NCBI RefSeq assembly: GCF_002029255.1
Contig: NZ_MZGT01000006.1
Coordinates: forward strand, 1-64,000
Length of the DNA stretch: 64,000 nt
Direction of reading: 5' to 3'
Origin: Clostridium chromiireducens
GTDB taxonomy: Bacteria > Bacillota > Clostridia > Clostridiales > Clostridiaceae
Shown here: piece after piece, positions 8,590 through 17,030 of the stretch
How the letters are laid out: each line of letters begins with the position of its first letter
How positions within the stretch are numbered: position 1 is the first letter of the stretch
The notes under the pieces: generated by a model
Database searches by the model: none
Told to the model about the DNA's origin: nothing
The model's input: only the letters and a program-made list of their open reading frames with translations
Program-made: the position numbers and the translations under genes

Positions 8590-9243
8590 TTACGAATTTG
8601 TATATATTACGTTATTTACAATTTCAGTTATAGAATTTTTTTCTTCTTGTGATTTTTTCGAGATGCAGTTTAATTCATTGTCGATCTTTTCGAAAAACTC
8701 TTCATTTCTAAGTCCATTTAAGTTTACTTTAACATTTACTATTGAGCTTTCTATTGCACTATGTAAAAGAATAGCTGATATAGCTAGGTCTGATAATAAC
8801 ATTTTATTTCCGTACTTAGCCATAATATTTAAATTATCATAAAACTCTAAGCACTCTCTTGCTAATACTAAAGGTACTTCCATGGATTTAATTGTATTTT
8901 CCTTTATTGCTAAATTTCTTTTTTCCTTTTCTTCATCATTATCTTTAGATAATTTATAAGAATCCATTAACTTTAAAAAGTTTTCTCTATCTTCTTCCAT
9001 AAGCTCTAAACTTCTTGCAGTAAATTCTTTAGATTCTTTTTCAAAGTTAGCTATAAGTTCTTTTTCACTACCACTTAGACCCATGTAACTTTTTTTACCT
9101 ATTGTTAGTGAATATACCATGGAGTTTAATGCAGCAGATACTGCTGCAATAAGTCCCGCTACACTACCGCCTCCTGGTGCAGGTAGATCTGATCCTAACT
9201 CTTCTAAAAATTGATTAATACTTTCATCACAAAATTTCATCAT
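8590..9243 (-). CDS. fchA: Methenyltetrahydrofolate cyclohydrolase / formiminotetrahydrofolate cyclodeaminase family
   Basis: A 217-residue all-helical protein of the FTCD C-terminal family. Stand-alone clostridial members (FchA) act as formimino-THF cyclodeaminase or methenyl-THF cyclohydrolase in one-carbon and purine or histidine degradation. The glycine-rich signature LPAPGGGSVAGLIAA (about residues 20-34) is intact, followed by YSLTIGKK. Two adjacent ATG codons compete; AGGGGC is four bases from the first and seven from the second (9240), so the second may be used. No histidine or glycine-cleavage genes are adjacent. The gene is flanked on both sides by palindromic elements (C downstream, D upstream). 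Confidence 0.88.
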   Translation of the reverse strand: MMKFCDESINQFLEELGSDLPAPGGGSVAGLIAAVSAALNSMVYSLTIGKKSYMGLSGSEKELIANFEKESKEFTARSLELMEEDRENFLKLMDSYKLSKDNDEEKEKRNLAIKENTIKSMEVPLVLARECLEFYDNLNIMAKYGNKMLLSDLAISAILLHSAIESSIVNVKVNLNGLRNEEFFEKIDNELNCISKKSQEEKNSITEIVNNVIYTNS

Positions 9244-9278
9244 TATGCCCCTATCATATTAATTTTTCTTTCTCTTCA

Positions 9279-9570
9279 CCTATAGATAAACAACGTGATA
9301 ATTGATATTTAATATATTACTCACCGAAATGAGTAGCATACTTTTGTTCCAGTTTCTAAGGAATATTGGTGGGTGATTCTAAGACAAAAGTTGTGCCCAA
9401 AATGCTAGCCTCAAAGGCAAACTTTGAACTAGCATATTTGGAACAACTTTTCTCTAAGAATCACATCCACCACAATTCCTAACGAAACATTCCACAAAAG
9501 TATGCTACTCATTTCTAGTCAGAATATATATCTAAGTACAAATGTAATTTATAGCAGGTTTATCTATAGA
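9279..9570 (-). repeat. Long palindromic element, copy D
   Basis: The inner stem runs 9320-9521: the left arm is arm-2 (ACCGAAAT, CAGTTTC, GTTGTGCCCA) and the right arm, in reverse complement, is arm-1 (CTAGAAAT, AACGAAAC, GTTGTTCCA). GAGTAGCATACTTTTGT is perfectly repeated in reverse complement. The apex CAAAG-gcaaa-CTTTG matches copy A's apex pairing. A further outer pairing, CTATAGATAAAC (9280-9291) with GTTTATCTATAG (9558-9569), brackets a less paired stretch. It occupies most of the 435-bp interval between fchA and the O-antigen-ligase gene, leaving about 100 bp of AT-rich sequence with no recognisable signal. Confidence 0.8.
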
Positions 9571-9678
9571 TGAGTAAACTATAAATTCATTTATCTCTTG
9601 AAATAAATACCACATAAGAAAGTAGAAATAACAATATTTCAACTCTCGGCTAGTTGCTATATATTATAACTCGGATAA

Positions 9679-10902
9679 CTACTCAATGTTTTTGTTATCA
9701 AGAATTGAAACTAGATATCCTAAGTATATCCAAAATATCATGGAAATAAAGCTTACTGAGTAAATTAATGCGCTTTCAAATAAGTTAACTGCAAGAATAC
9801 CTACTATTAATGAAGTTATTGTTGTCATTTGTAACTTCTCTTTCCTGTGTAACTTATCTAAATGTTCAATAATAAATGCTAAAATCATCAATATAAAGGT
9901 TAGGAAGAATACTAGTTGTACAAGTCCATTCACTGTCGCTGTCTGAACATACATATTATGCAGACCACCAGTTTCTAATCCTGGTAAATCATCAGTTTCA
10001 CGAGCACTTTTAACGGCTTCTACAAGATTGCTATTCCCAACTCCAGTGAAAGGATGTTCATCAATTACTATAGATGCAGACGTCCAAAGACTACTTCTTC
10101 CACTTGTAAAATCTCTTATGTTACTTTTATCTAGTTCAAAAAATACTCCACATGCAATCACAGGTATTATTAAAAGTATTGCCCTAAAGTATTTATTTTT
10201 GTTAGATATAAATATGAAAGCATATATTACAGCTACAACTATTAGGTAAGCACTTCTACCATGAGATCCTACCATAGTTACTGCCTGCATGACTATATTA
10301 GCTAACCAAAACATCTTAAGTCTATGAATTTTAGCTATATTATTAAGATATATGCATATAACAATAGCCAATGCAGCTGCGATTGATAGGGCATTTTCAT
10401 TTTCAAATACACCTTTTGTAGCTCCAAATACAACTTGCCCTACTTCTATGGTCTTTCCCAAAAATCTGAGAATTAATGAAAATATTGATGCTAAAAACAT
10501 AAAACCAACATAAAAATAGCTAATACAATTTAATTCTTTAATTAATTGTTTTTTATCTCTAAATACATCAACTGAAAACACAACTGTAAATAAGATTAAA
10601 TTTACAGCCCATAGTGTAAGATTATGTGAACTTCTATAAACAATAATGTTCAAAAATAACGTTACTATAATGAATATTGCAAGAGGAATATCAAATTTAT
10701 AGACCTTTCTTCTCTTGTATCCATCGATTATCATAAATAGAATCAATAGTGCCCCCCATGCAAACGCTACATAATTTAGGATTGTAATTTTGGGGATACC
10801 TTTTAATATTGTAACAACAATTAAACTTACAAATAGATAAAACAGCTTAAAATATAGTTTGTTACCTAAAAAATCATAGATATTTTTAATTATTTCTTTC
10901 AT
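9679..10902 (-). CDS. O-antigen ligase / Wzy-like polysaccharide polymerase family membrane protein
   Basis: A polytopic membrane protein of 407 residues with about ten hydrophobic helices and a large loop near residues 255-320. That loop includes GRSSLWTSASIVIDEHPFTGVG, the conserved Wzy_C/O-antigen-ligase segment. Members polymerise lipid-linked repeat units or ligate finished polysaccharide to an acceptor. Which of the two applies here cannot be told from sequence. It is the last gene of a six-gene operon and overlaps the upstream glycosyltransferase gene by 17 bp, indicating translational coupling. Confidence 0.8.
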   Translation of the reverse strand: MKEIIKNIYDFLGNKLYFKLFYLFVSLIVVTILKGIPKITILNYVAFAWGALLILFMIIDGYKRRKVYKFDIPLAIFIIVTLFLNIIVYRSSHNLTLWAVNLILFTVVFSVDVFRDKKQLIKELNCISYFYVGFMFLASIFSLILRFLGKTIEVGQVVFGATKGVFENENALSIAAALAIVICIYLNNIAKIHRLKMFWLANIVMQAVTMVGSHGRSAYLIVVAVIYAFIFISNKNKYFRAILLIIPVIACGVFFELDKSNIRDFTSGRSSLWTSASIVIDEHPFTGVGNSNLVEAVKSARETDDLPGLETGGLHNMYVQTATVNGLVQLVFFLTFILMILAFIIEHLDKLHRKEKLQMTTITSLIVGILAVNLFESALIYSVSFISMIFWIYLGYLVSILDNKNIE

Positions 10903-12049
10903 ATACTTTTTTATACACTCCTTTTAGCCTTTCCACTAATACATTTTCTGAATAGCTAAAAACTGCTTCTTGTCTTATTTTATTCTTGTCATAAAACTCA
11001 TAATTTTCTTTTATTTTTATCAATGCTCTGGCTAAATCATCAACATCTTTCTTTTTAGCTATAATTCCATTATCTTCTCTTATTATATCTTCTGCTCCTC
11101 CGTTATCAGCACCAATAACTGGTTTACCACAGGCAAGTGCTTCAATATACACAACGCCAAAGGTTTCATGTTCAGATGGCAGTGCAAAAGCATCACACGC
11201 CCTCATTTCCTTGGATACCTCTTCTCTTGATAGAGCACCTAATAGTTTAATCTGCTTCTCCATTTTCAGCTGTTCAACTAATTTCTCTAATTCAGGCTTA
11301 ATCGTACCATTTCCGCCTATTCTTAAACTTACCTCTTCATTTCTAAAGGTTTGTGCAAAAGCTTTTATTAAGCATTCCATACCTTTTCCTTCTTCAAGGA
11401 AAGCACAAGAAAAAAATTTAAAACCTTTGTCTTTACTTAAATCATTTATCACATTATTATCCACACTAAATAATTTCAAATCAACCATATTGTGGATAAC
11501 ATCCACTGACTTGTTAACATATCCCTGGATTTCCTTTTTTAACCCACTACCAACTGCAATTAAGTAATCTGCCTTCTCATACGCATTAAAAATATGTTTC
11601 TTATAATTTTCATTAACATATTTTGCATATTTAAGTGATGAATGTTCGGTAAGAACTAATGGGATATTATATTTTTTACTTATATAAGCAGCTGCTATTC
11701 CTCCCCAAAAGGCTGAATGGGCGTGAATTATATCAACCTTGCCTTCATTCCTAACTATTTCTTTATACAATCTATCCATTCTCTTATTGAAACTTTTAAA
11801 CATTAATGGCGTTTTAGGTAAATAATTATAATCTTTATATCTATAAGTCCTAAGGTTATCTTCTATATTAAAATTTATGCCTCTTTTTTCATGTATCTTA
11901 CCCAACATTGTTATTGGCCAAATTTCATTATAGGCAACAGTAACTTTCTGACCACTATCTGCAAGAGCTTTAAATTGTTCCTTAAAAAAACTACCATGAA
12001 CTTTATTCCTAGCTGAAGAATACCAAGATGGAATAACCATTATATGCAT
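10886..12049 (-). CDS. GT4-family glycosyltransferase
   Basis: A GT-B fold, retaining-type glycosyltransferase of 387 residues. The N-terminal acceptor domain has the WYSSARNKVHGSFFKEQ start typical of polysaccharide enzymes. The C-terminal nucleotide-sugar domain has the GT4 hallmark HETFGVVYIEALACGKPVIG (about residues 297-316) with the conserved Glu pair, and VLTEHSSLKYA near 130. The donor sugar cannot be predicted. It abuts the preceding transferase gene and overlaps the ligase-like gene, consistent with stepwise assembly of a repeat unit on undecaprenyl phosphate. Confidence 0.88.
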   Translation of the reverse strand: MHIMVIPSWYSSARNKVHGSFFKEQFKALADSGQKVTVAYNEIWPITMLGKIHEKRGINFNIEDNLRTYRYKDYNYLPKTPLMFKSFNKRMDRLYKEIVRNEGKVDIIHAHSAFWGGIAAAYISKKYNIPLVLTEHSSLKYAKYVNENYKKHIFNAYEKADYLIAVGSGLKKEIQGYVNKSVDVIHNMVDLKLFSVDNNVINDLSKDKGFKFFSCAFLEEGKGMECLIKAFAQTFRNEEVSLRIGGNGTIKPELEKLVEQLKMEKQIKLLGALSREEVSKEMRACDAFALPSEHETFGVVYIEALACGKPVIGADNGGAEDIIREDNGIIAKKKDVDDLARALIKIKENYEFYDKNKIRQEAVFSYSENVLVERLKGVYKKVYERNN

Positions 12050-13342
12050 TTAATCACTTCCCTCTAATATATTGTTCAGTCTCTCTACTATGGAATTCCA
12101 CTCATAATTTTCGTCTGGTGCGCAGTGAATCGTATTGTTCTTATACATTTTTATTAGTTCATAAATTTTATTCTTTATTTTTTGAGTACTATTATCCGTC
12201 ACAACACATTTCTTATTATTTTCCACTACTCTTTTAATAGGATCATTATCATCACCATAGATCACTAATATCCTGCCTTTTGCTCCAAAATAATCATAAA
12301 TCTTTGCAGGTATCTGTTTGGAATTCTTATTTCCAAACAATAGCAATACATCTCCATTAAGCATATATTTAAGCGCTTCATCAAAAGGTATTCTTGGGGA
12401 TACGTTAGCCACCTCTAAGCTTTGTAATTTCTTTCTTGCTTCTATATCATCTATATTTCCAAAAAATAAAACATTCAATAAATTATAAGATTCTAAATCT
12501 TCATTCATAATTTCTTCGATCGCCTTTATAAATGGATTTATATCTCTAAGCTTTGAAAATATTTCTCCAGTATAAATTATGTTAACCTTATCTTTTCTTA
12601 TAAGCTTTGGTGCTTCTTCATGAGATAATCTTTCATATAATTTTGCATCAAAACCTCGGTTTAAGATAAAAGTTTTCTTATTATCATTTAATGTCTTATA
12701 ATCTTTTAAATATTCATTTTTATTTGCTTCTGTAACAAAGATGAACTTATCAGCAAAATTAACAATATTCTTTTCCATATTCTTTTCAAGCATCTTCTTG
12801 ACAATAAAAGATTTTTCTCTAGTAGAATCTTTAAGCCATGGGTCACTCCAATAAGTAATCCATGGAACATTTTTATATTGCTTCTTTATATAATAAGCGC
12901 ATAAATGAGATGATGGAGGTTCATGCATTGAAAATATAACATCAAATCTTTCTTTTTCCATTAAATCAATCCCATATACAGCCGCTTTCCTGGCCCATCC
13001 ATAATACATATCAGGTATAACCATGGCATTCTTTATTCTTCTAAGAACCTTAGTACTATTTCCATTCTTAGGCTTAACAGATGCATTATTAGAACTATTA
13101 GTTTTTCTAGGCATTAATTTTTTAAAGACAATTCCACCATCAACCACGTGGACTTTTATTTTACCATCCATCATAGTTCTTAATGCCTCATCATAATATA
13201 TTGAATCTTTTGGAAAATTCACTGTCAAAAGATGTACTTCATTATTGTTGATTTCACTTAATTTATTTAAATATTGAAGCGTTTCAATAGCTGCTGAATT
13301 ATTTATCAACGGGGAATAGCAGGCAATAAATAATATTTTCAT
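12050..13342 (-). CDS. Glycosyltransferase, GT4-like
   Basis: A 430-residue protein with a GT-B layout. The N-terminus, ILFIACYSPLINNSAAIETLQYL, matches Glyco_trans_4-like acceptor domains. The C-terminal half contains IPAKIYDYFGAKGRILVIYGDD (about residues 340-361), a diverged form of the GT4 nucleotide-binding segment lacking the strict E-x7-E pattern. It is therefore less certain than its neighbour, and the substrate is unknown. Only eight bases separate it from murJ upstream, and its stop abuts the next start. Confidence 0.75.
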   Translation of the reverse strand: MKILFIACYSPLINNSAAIETLQYLNKLSEINNNEVHLLTVNFPKDSIYYDEALRTMMDGKIKVHVVDGGIVFKKLMPRKTNSSNNASVKPKNGNSTKVLRRIKNAMVIPDMYYGWARKAAVYGIDLMEKERFDVIFSMHEPPSSHLCAYYIKKQYKNVPWITYWSDPWLKDSTREKSFIVKKMLEKNMEKNIVNFADKFIFVTEANKNEYLKDYKTLNDNKKTFILNRGFDAKLYERLSHEEAPKLIRKDKVNIIYTGEIFSKLRDINPFIKAIEEIMNEDLESYNLLNVLFFGNIDDIEARKKLQSLEVANVSPRIPFDEALKYMLNGDVLLLFGNKNSKQIPAKIYDYFGAKGRILVIYGDDNDPIKRVVENNKKCVVTDNSTQKIKNKIYELIKMYKNNTIHCAPDENYEWNSIVERLNNILEGSD

Positions 13343-13350
13343 ACACCCTC

Positions 13351-14877
13351 CTATCTTTTAATCCTCTTTAAAATTAAACTTTTTATTTCGATGATTTCTT
13401 CGATCTTAAAAATATGGCATAAAGTAAAATATACTACAACTCCAATTATTCCTCCAAATAAAACTAGAGGTATTGATCCTAACGTATTTCTTAGATTAAT
13501 TACCACGATAATAATTACCAATCCCATGATCAAAGAACTTATTGTTATTAATACTATTTTTTTTATGATATCATTTATAATAAAATCTTTTTCTAGTTTT
13601 ATAACACTTCTAAATAACAGAATTGCAGTTACTGCCATAGCTATAACAGATGCTAAAGCTATGCCCATTATCCCAAAATATCTAGATAAAATTATGCAGA
13701 ATGTTATATTAATGATAACTCCAACAACTCCATTTACAGTAGTAACCTTCGTTTTTCCCATGGAAAATAATGTTGAATTTAAAATATCCCTTAATCCAGT
13801 GAAAAATATTCCAAATCCATAGCCTAATAAAGCAAAACTTGTAATTTGAACTGCATTTTTATCAAACGCTCCTCTTGCATATACAATTTTTACTATGTCT
13901 TCACTAAATATTATAACTCCAAAAGTAATAGGAATTAATAATATTGCTAAATATAAAATTGATTTTTTTAGAATTTCTAAAAATCCATGAATATCTTCAT
14001 TACTCCTCATATTTGCCATAAGTGGATATGCAACACTTGTTACTGAAGCTGCAATAATAGTATTTATAAAAATAATCAACTTTTGAGCATAATCTAATGC
14101 TGAAACTGATCCACTTGGAAACTTTAAAGCAATATATTTATCAACAACCATATTTAATGAATTTGCTCCTGCTCCAATAATTACTGGAATTATTAAAACA
14201 ACAATTGCTTTTAGTCTTTCGTCCTTTATATCTATTATAAATTTATACTTATATTCATGATTTAATAAAGATGGTACTTGCACCGCAACTCTAAAGAAAT
14301 TTCCTATAACATTTGCAATTGTTAACCCTAAAATATCATAGTTATTAAAGAATAATAAATATAATATCATAGGTAAATTAAAAAACAACCCCAATATGGA
14401 TGGAATCACAAAATCTTCATTTACTTGTAATAATGCTGTAAAACATGCATTTATAGATAAAAATAACAGATTTAATAATGTTATCCTTAATAATTTTATT
14501 GCAATTAATGCTGTTTCTTCCGAAGGTCCAAATATATATACTATTTCTTTTGAAAAAATGCTTGTTACAACAAATAGAAATAAAGAGATAACAAATAATA
14601 TATTTATCACATTATTTGCAAACTCGTACATTCGTTTTTGACCTTTTTGAGCTTTAATTTTACTAAGCATCGGTAAAAATGCTGTAGATATTGCAAGTCC
14701 TACCAAAGTAAATATTGTTTCCGGTACAGATACTGCAAGATTATATGCATCGGTATACATTCCTGCACCAAAATTATTTGCAATAAGCATATCACGGACA
14801 AATCCCAAAAATCTACTTATCAGTGACACAATCATTATTATAAATGTAGATTTAACCAAACTACTTCTTTGTTTCAT
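13351..14877 (-). CDS. murJ: MurJ/MviN-family lipid flippase
   Basis: A membrane protein of 508 residues with about 14 helices and the MurJ/MviN N-terminal signature LISRFLGFVRDMLIANNFGAG (about residues 18-38, including the conserved Arg pair). MurJ flips lipid II across the membrane. Because this copy lies inside a polysaccharide operon, it may instead flip that operon's undecaprenyl-linked oligosaccharide; this is inference from context. A housekeeping murJ may exist elsewhere in the genome. Confidence 0.88.
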   Translation of the reverse strand: MKQRSSLVKSTFIIMIVSLISRFLGFVRDMLIANNFGAGMYTDAYNLAVSVPETIFTLVGLAISTAFLPMLSKIKAQKGQKRMYEFANNVINILFVISLFLFVVTSIFSKEIVYIFGPSEETALIAIKLLRITLLNLLFLSINACFTALLQVNEDFVIPSILGLFFNLPMILYLLFFNNYDILGLTIANVIGNFFRVAVQVPSLLNHEYKYKFIIDIKDERLKAIVVLIIPVIIGAGANSLNMVVDKYIALKFPSGSVSALDYAQKLIIFINTIIAASVTSVAYPLMANMRSNEDIHGFLEILKKSILYLAILLIPITFGVIIFSEDIVKIVYARGAFDKNAVQITSFALLGYGFGIFFTGLRDILNSTLFSMGKTKVTTVNGVVGVIINITFCIILSRYFGIMGIALASVIAMAVTAILLFRSVIKLEKDFIINDIIKKIVLITISSLIMGLVIIIVVINLRNTLGSIPLVLFGGIIGVVVYFTLCHIFKIEEIIEIKSLILKRIKR

Positions 14878-14931
14878 TTTATCACCTATTTATTTCTATC
14901 TGTTATTTTGTAATTTACGCTAATGTTAATA

Positions 14932-15645
14932 TTACTTTTTCTTATGTCTTAGTACAAGTAGTAAAAATTTAGGTATAGCAATTAATCTTTTTATTCTGAA
15001 TGGCTCTTTTATAACTCTATATAGCCATTCAAGACCTAAAGATATCATCCATTTTGGTGCTCTTTTAAGCTCACCGGCAAGTATGTCAAATACTCCGCCT
15101 ACCCCCATGAATATATGTATATTTGAACTCTTAATAATCTTTTCAATAAATATTTCCTGTCTCGGCGATCCCATTGCTACAAAGATTGCCCATGGATCAG
15201 ATTTATTTATATCATCTACTATCTCATCACAATTATTTAAATCAAAAAATCCATTATGAAATCCTGAAATTATTAAATTAGGAAATTCAGTTTTTATATT
15301 ATCCACACATTTATTAAGAACTTCTTCTTTTGCTCCTAATAAATAAATAGATCTTCTCTCTAAATTTGCTTTAATTAAAACTTCTCTAACAACATCTATT
15401 CCCGCGATTTTTTCTTTCACTGGATTTTTTAGTAATTTTGATGCGAGTACTGTTCCAACTCCATCTGGTATTATAATGGAATTTTTATCATTAAAATTCT
15501 CTTTAAGAATAGGATTGTGCAATCCATTAAATAATACCTCTGGATTTCCTGATATTATATTTACTTTTTCAAAATTATCTGCATAATTCATTAAAGCACT
15601 TTTGTCCTTATTAAAAACCTCAAAATCAAGTATCTTCGTAAACAT
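14932..15645 (-). CDS. WecG/TagA/CpsF-family glycosyltransferase (GT26)
   Basis: A 237-residue GT26 enzyme. Relatives transfer ManNAc or ManNAcA to GlcNAc-diphospho-undecaprenol at an early step of teichoic acid, enterobacterial common antigen or capsule synthesis. Family signatures IIPDGVGTVLASKLL (about residues 58-72), the LLGAKEEVL segment and AMGSPRQEIFI (about 157-167, conserved Gly-Pro-Arg-Gln) are present. The hydrophobic C-terminus with EWLYRVIKEPFRIKRL is the usual membrane-associating tail. It lies 12 bp downstream of the TPR gene and 54 bp upstream of murJ. Confidence 0.9.
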   Translation of the reverse strand: MFTKILDFEVFNKDKSALMNYADNFEKVNIISGNPEVLFNGLHNPILKENFNDKNSIIIPDGVGTVLASKLLKNPVKEKIAGIDVVREVLIKANLERRSIYLLGAKEEVLNKCVDNIKTEFPNLIISGFHNGFFDLNNCDEIVDDINKSDPWAIFVAMGSPRQEIFIEKIIKSSNIHIFMGVGGVFDILAGELKRAPKWMISLGLEWLYRVIKEPFRIKRLIAIPKFLLLVLRHKKK

Positions 15646-15657
15646 ATTATCTCCTAA

Positions 15658-16758
15658 TTATTTTACTGTTCTATTTAACATTTGATCTATTTCAATTACT
15701 ATTTCATCTTCAGGAGCTAGCTTTTTAGCAATCTCTAGGTGAAGCTTTGCTTGCTCTTTATCTCCTAAGTTTATATAACACATTACTATATTTGTACAGA
15801 TTTCCACATCTTTAGATGCTTCAAAGGCTTTTCTAAAATATTTTATTGCTTCCTCATACTCTCCAATACAAGCATGACTCATTCCAAGCTCATTAACAGT
15901 CTCAAGGCTTCCAGATTCAATTGCAAGGCTTTTACCTAAATAATATATAGCCTTATTATAACTTTCAATTCTTCTATAACCTACGCCTAAGTAATAATAA
16001 ACTAATGGATTTTCTTTAAATTCTTCACTTAAGGGCAATAACAAATCTATGGCTTTCTTAGGTTCATCTTTTAAACACTCAACTGCCTTTTCAAAATGAC
16101 TTACATTAGTAATATCACTTACTATTTCCTCTATTTCAGGAGTTTTCTTTCCCCCCTTATTTATGTATTCATTTATTTCTACTTCCGCACCTTTGTGATC
16201 CCCTTGTTCTTTAAGAATTAAGGCATTATAAAGATAAGGTTCTGGAGATTTATCAAAGTTTTTCTTACACTCATCAATATCCTCTACTAGAATTTCTGCA
16301 AAACTTGAATCTTTTTCTCTTATTGTCTCACCTACAGCTAATAGCTTCGTTAGAATTTCCTCTTCCTTTGTATATCTATAATATCCTTTTAATAAAATAT
16401 AGGCGTCTTCTAATTTATCTTTTTTTATTCTATTTGCTATAAGGCTTTTTACACATTCTTCAGCATCTGGAATGTAAGATAAAATCGTTCCATAATCATC
16501 AACATATCTAACATTTTTATCTGCACCAAAAGTAATAAACATACCCTCAACAAAATAATATATAGGTAAGTTGCTTAATTTTATTTCATCATTAACATTA
16601 TTTACAACATAGTCAGCACTTATAGGCATATATAACTCATCATTTTTAAATTCAACATGCTCCGGTATATTAAGACTTCTTTTAAATCCTTCTTTATTCA
16701 TTTCTAGAAATAATAATTTACTTAGTTTATCTTTATACATTGTCTTATAATTACTCAT
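15658..16758 (-). CDS. TPR-repeat protein heading the polysaccharide operon
   Basis: A soluble protein of 366 residues. The first 120 residues show no family I recognise; the rest is helical repeats, best seen at about 250-350 (NPLVYYYLGVGYRRIESYNKAI and the repeat after it). It has no signal peptide or membrane helix. As first gene of a tightly spaced operon for an exported polysaccharide, it may scaffold the transferases or measure chain length, but that is only inference from position. Confidence 0.65.
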   Translation of the reverse strand: MSNYKTMYKDKLSKLLFLEMNKEGFKRSLNIPEHVEFKNDELYMPISADYVVNNVNDEIKLSNLPIYYFVEGMFITFGADKNVRYVDDYGTILSYIPDAEECVKSLIANRIKKDKLEDAYILLKGYYRYTKEEEILTKLLAVGETIREKDSSFAEILVEDIDECKKNFDKSPEPYLYNALILKEQGDHKGAEVEINEYINKGGKKTPEIEEIVSDITNVSHFEKAVECLKDEPKKAIDLLLPLSEEFKENPLVYYYLGVGYRRIESYNKAIYYLGKSLAIESGSLETVNELGMSHACIGEYEEAIKYFRKAFEASKDVEICTNIVMCYINLGDKEQAKLHLEIAKKLAPEDEIVIEIDQMLNRTVK

Positions 16759-16842
16759 TCTACACCTCTTGCTTAATTGTCAATATCAATACTTAATCTA
16801 AATTCTTTATTAAGCATTCATTAATAACAACTGTTTATTTTT

Positions 16843-16923
16843 GGTTCCTTACTCAAGGAAACTCGACTCACATTCGTTCGCTGAGTAAGTGACTCACACC
16901 AAATCACAGATTTGGGTTCCCTA
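16843..16923. repeat. Short intergenic element with two hairpins
   Basis: CTTACTCA (16848-16855) pairs with TGAGTAAG (16882-16889), and CCAAATC-aca-GATTTGG (16899-16915) forms a second tight hairpin. GGTTCC occurs at both ends as a direct repeat (16843-16848 and 16915-16920). It has higher G+C than the surrounding spacer and no coding potential. It looks like a dispersed intergenic repeat unit, but only one copy is present here, so the repeat status is inferred. Confidence 0.4.
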
Positions 16924-16931
16924 CTTAATAA

Positions 16932-16963
16932 AATTGCTACCACCTAGTAAGATGATAGCAATT
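16932..16963 (-). terminator. Intrinsic terminator downstream of the phosphohexomutase gene
   Basis: AATTGCTA pairs with TAGCAATT around a central, partly paired loop. Read on the minus strand it is followed by TTATTAAG, about 70 bp beyond the pgm stop. Confidence 0.6.
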
Positions 16964-17030
16964 ATGGTACATTCAAAAAAATAACAAGTTAATCTGGTAA
17001 CCTATTTTCTTTCACGCACCTGTATAGAAA

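Noticed and set aside
7001..9570. The cluster of palindromes as integron attC sites or a CRISPR array
   Set aside because: Core bases do not match attC R and L boxes, there is no integrase, and there are no regularly spaced identical repeats with spacers.
13391..13822. 143-codon plus-strand frame within murJ
   Set aside because: It is a reverse-frame shadow of a hydrophobic gene with no ribosome site or recognisable motif.
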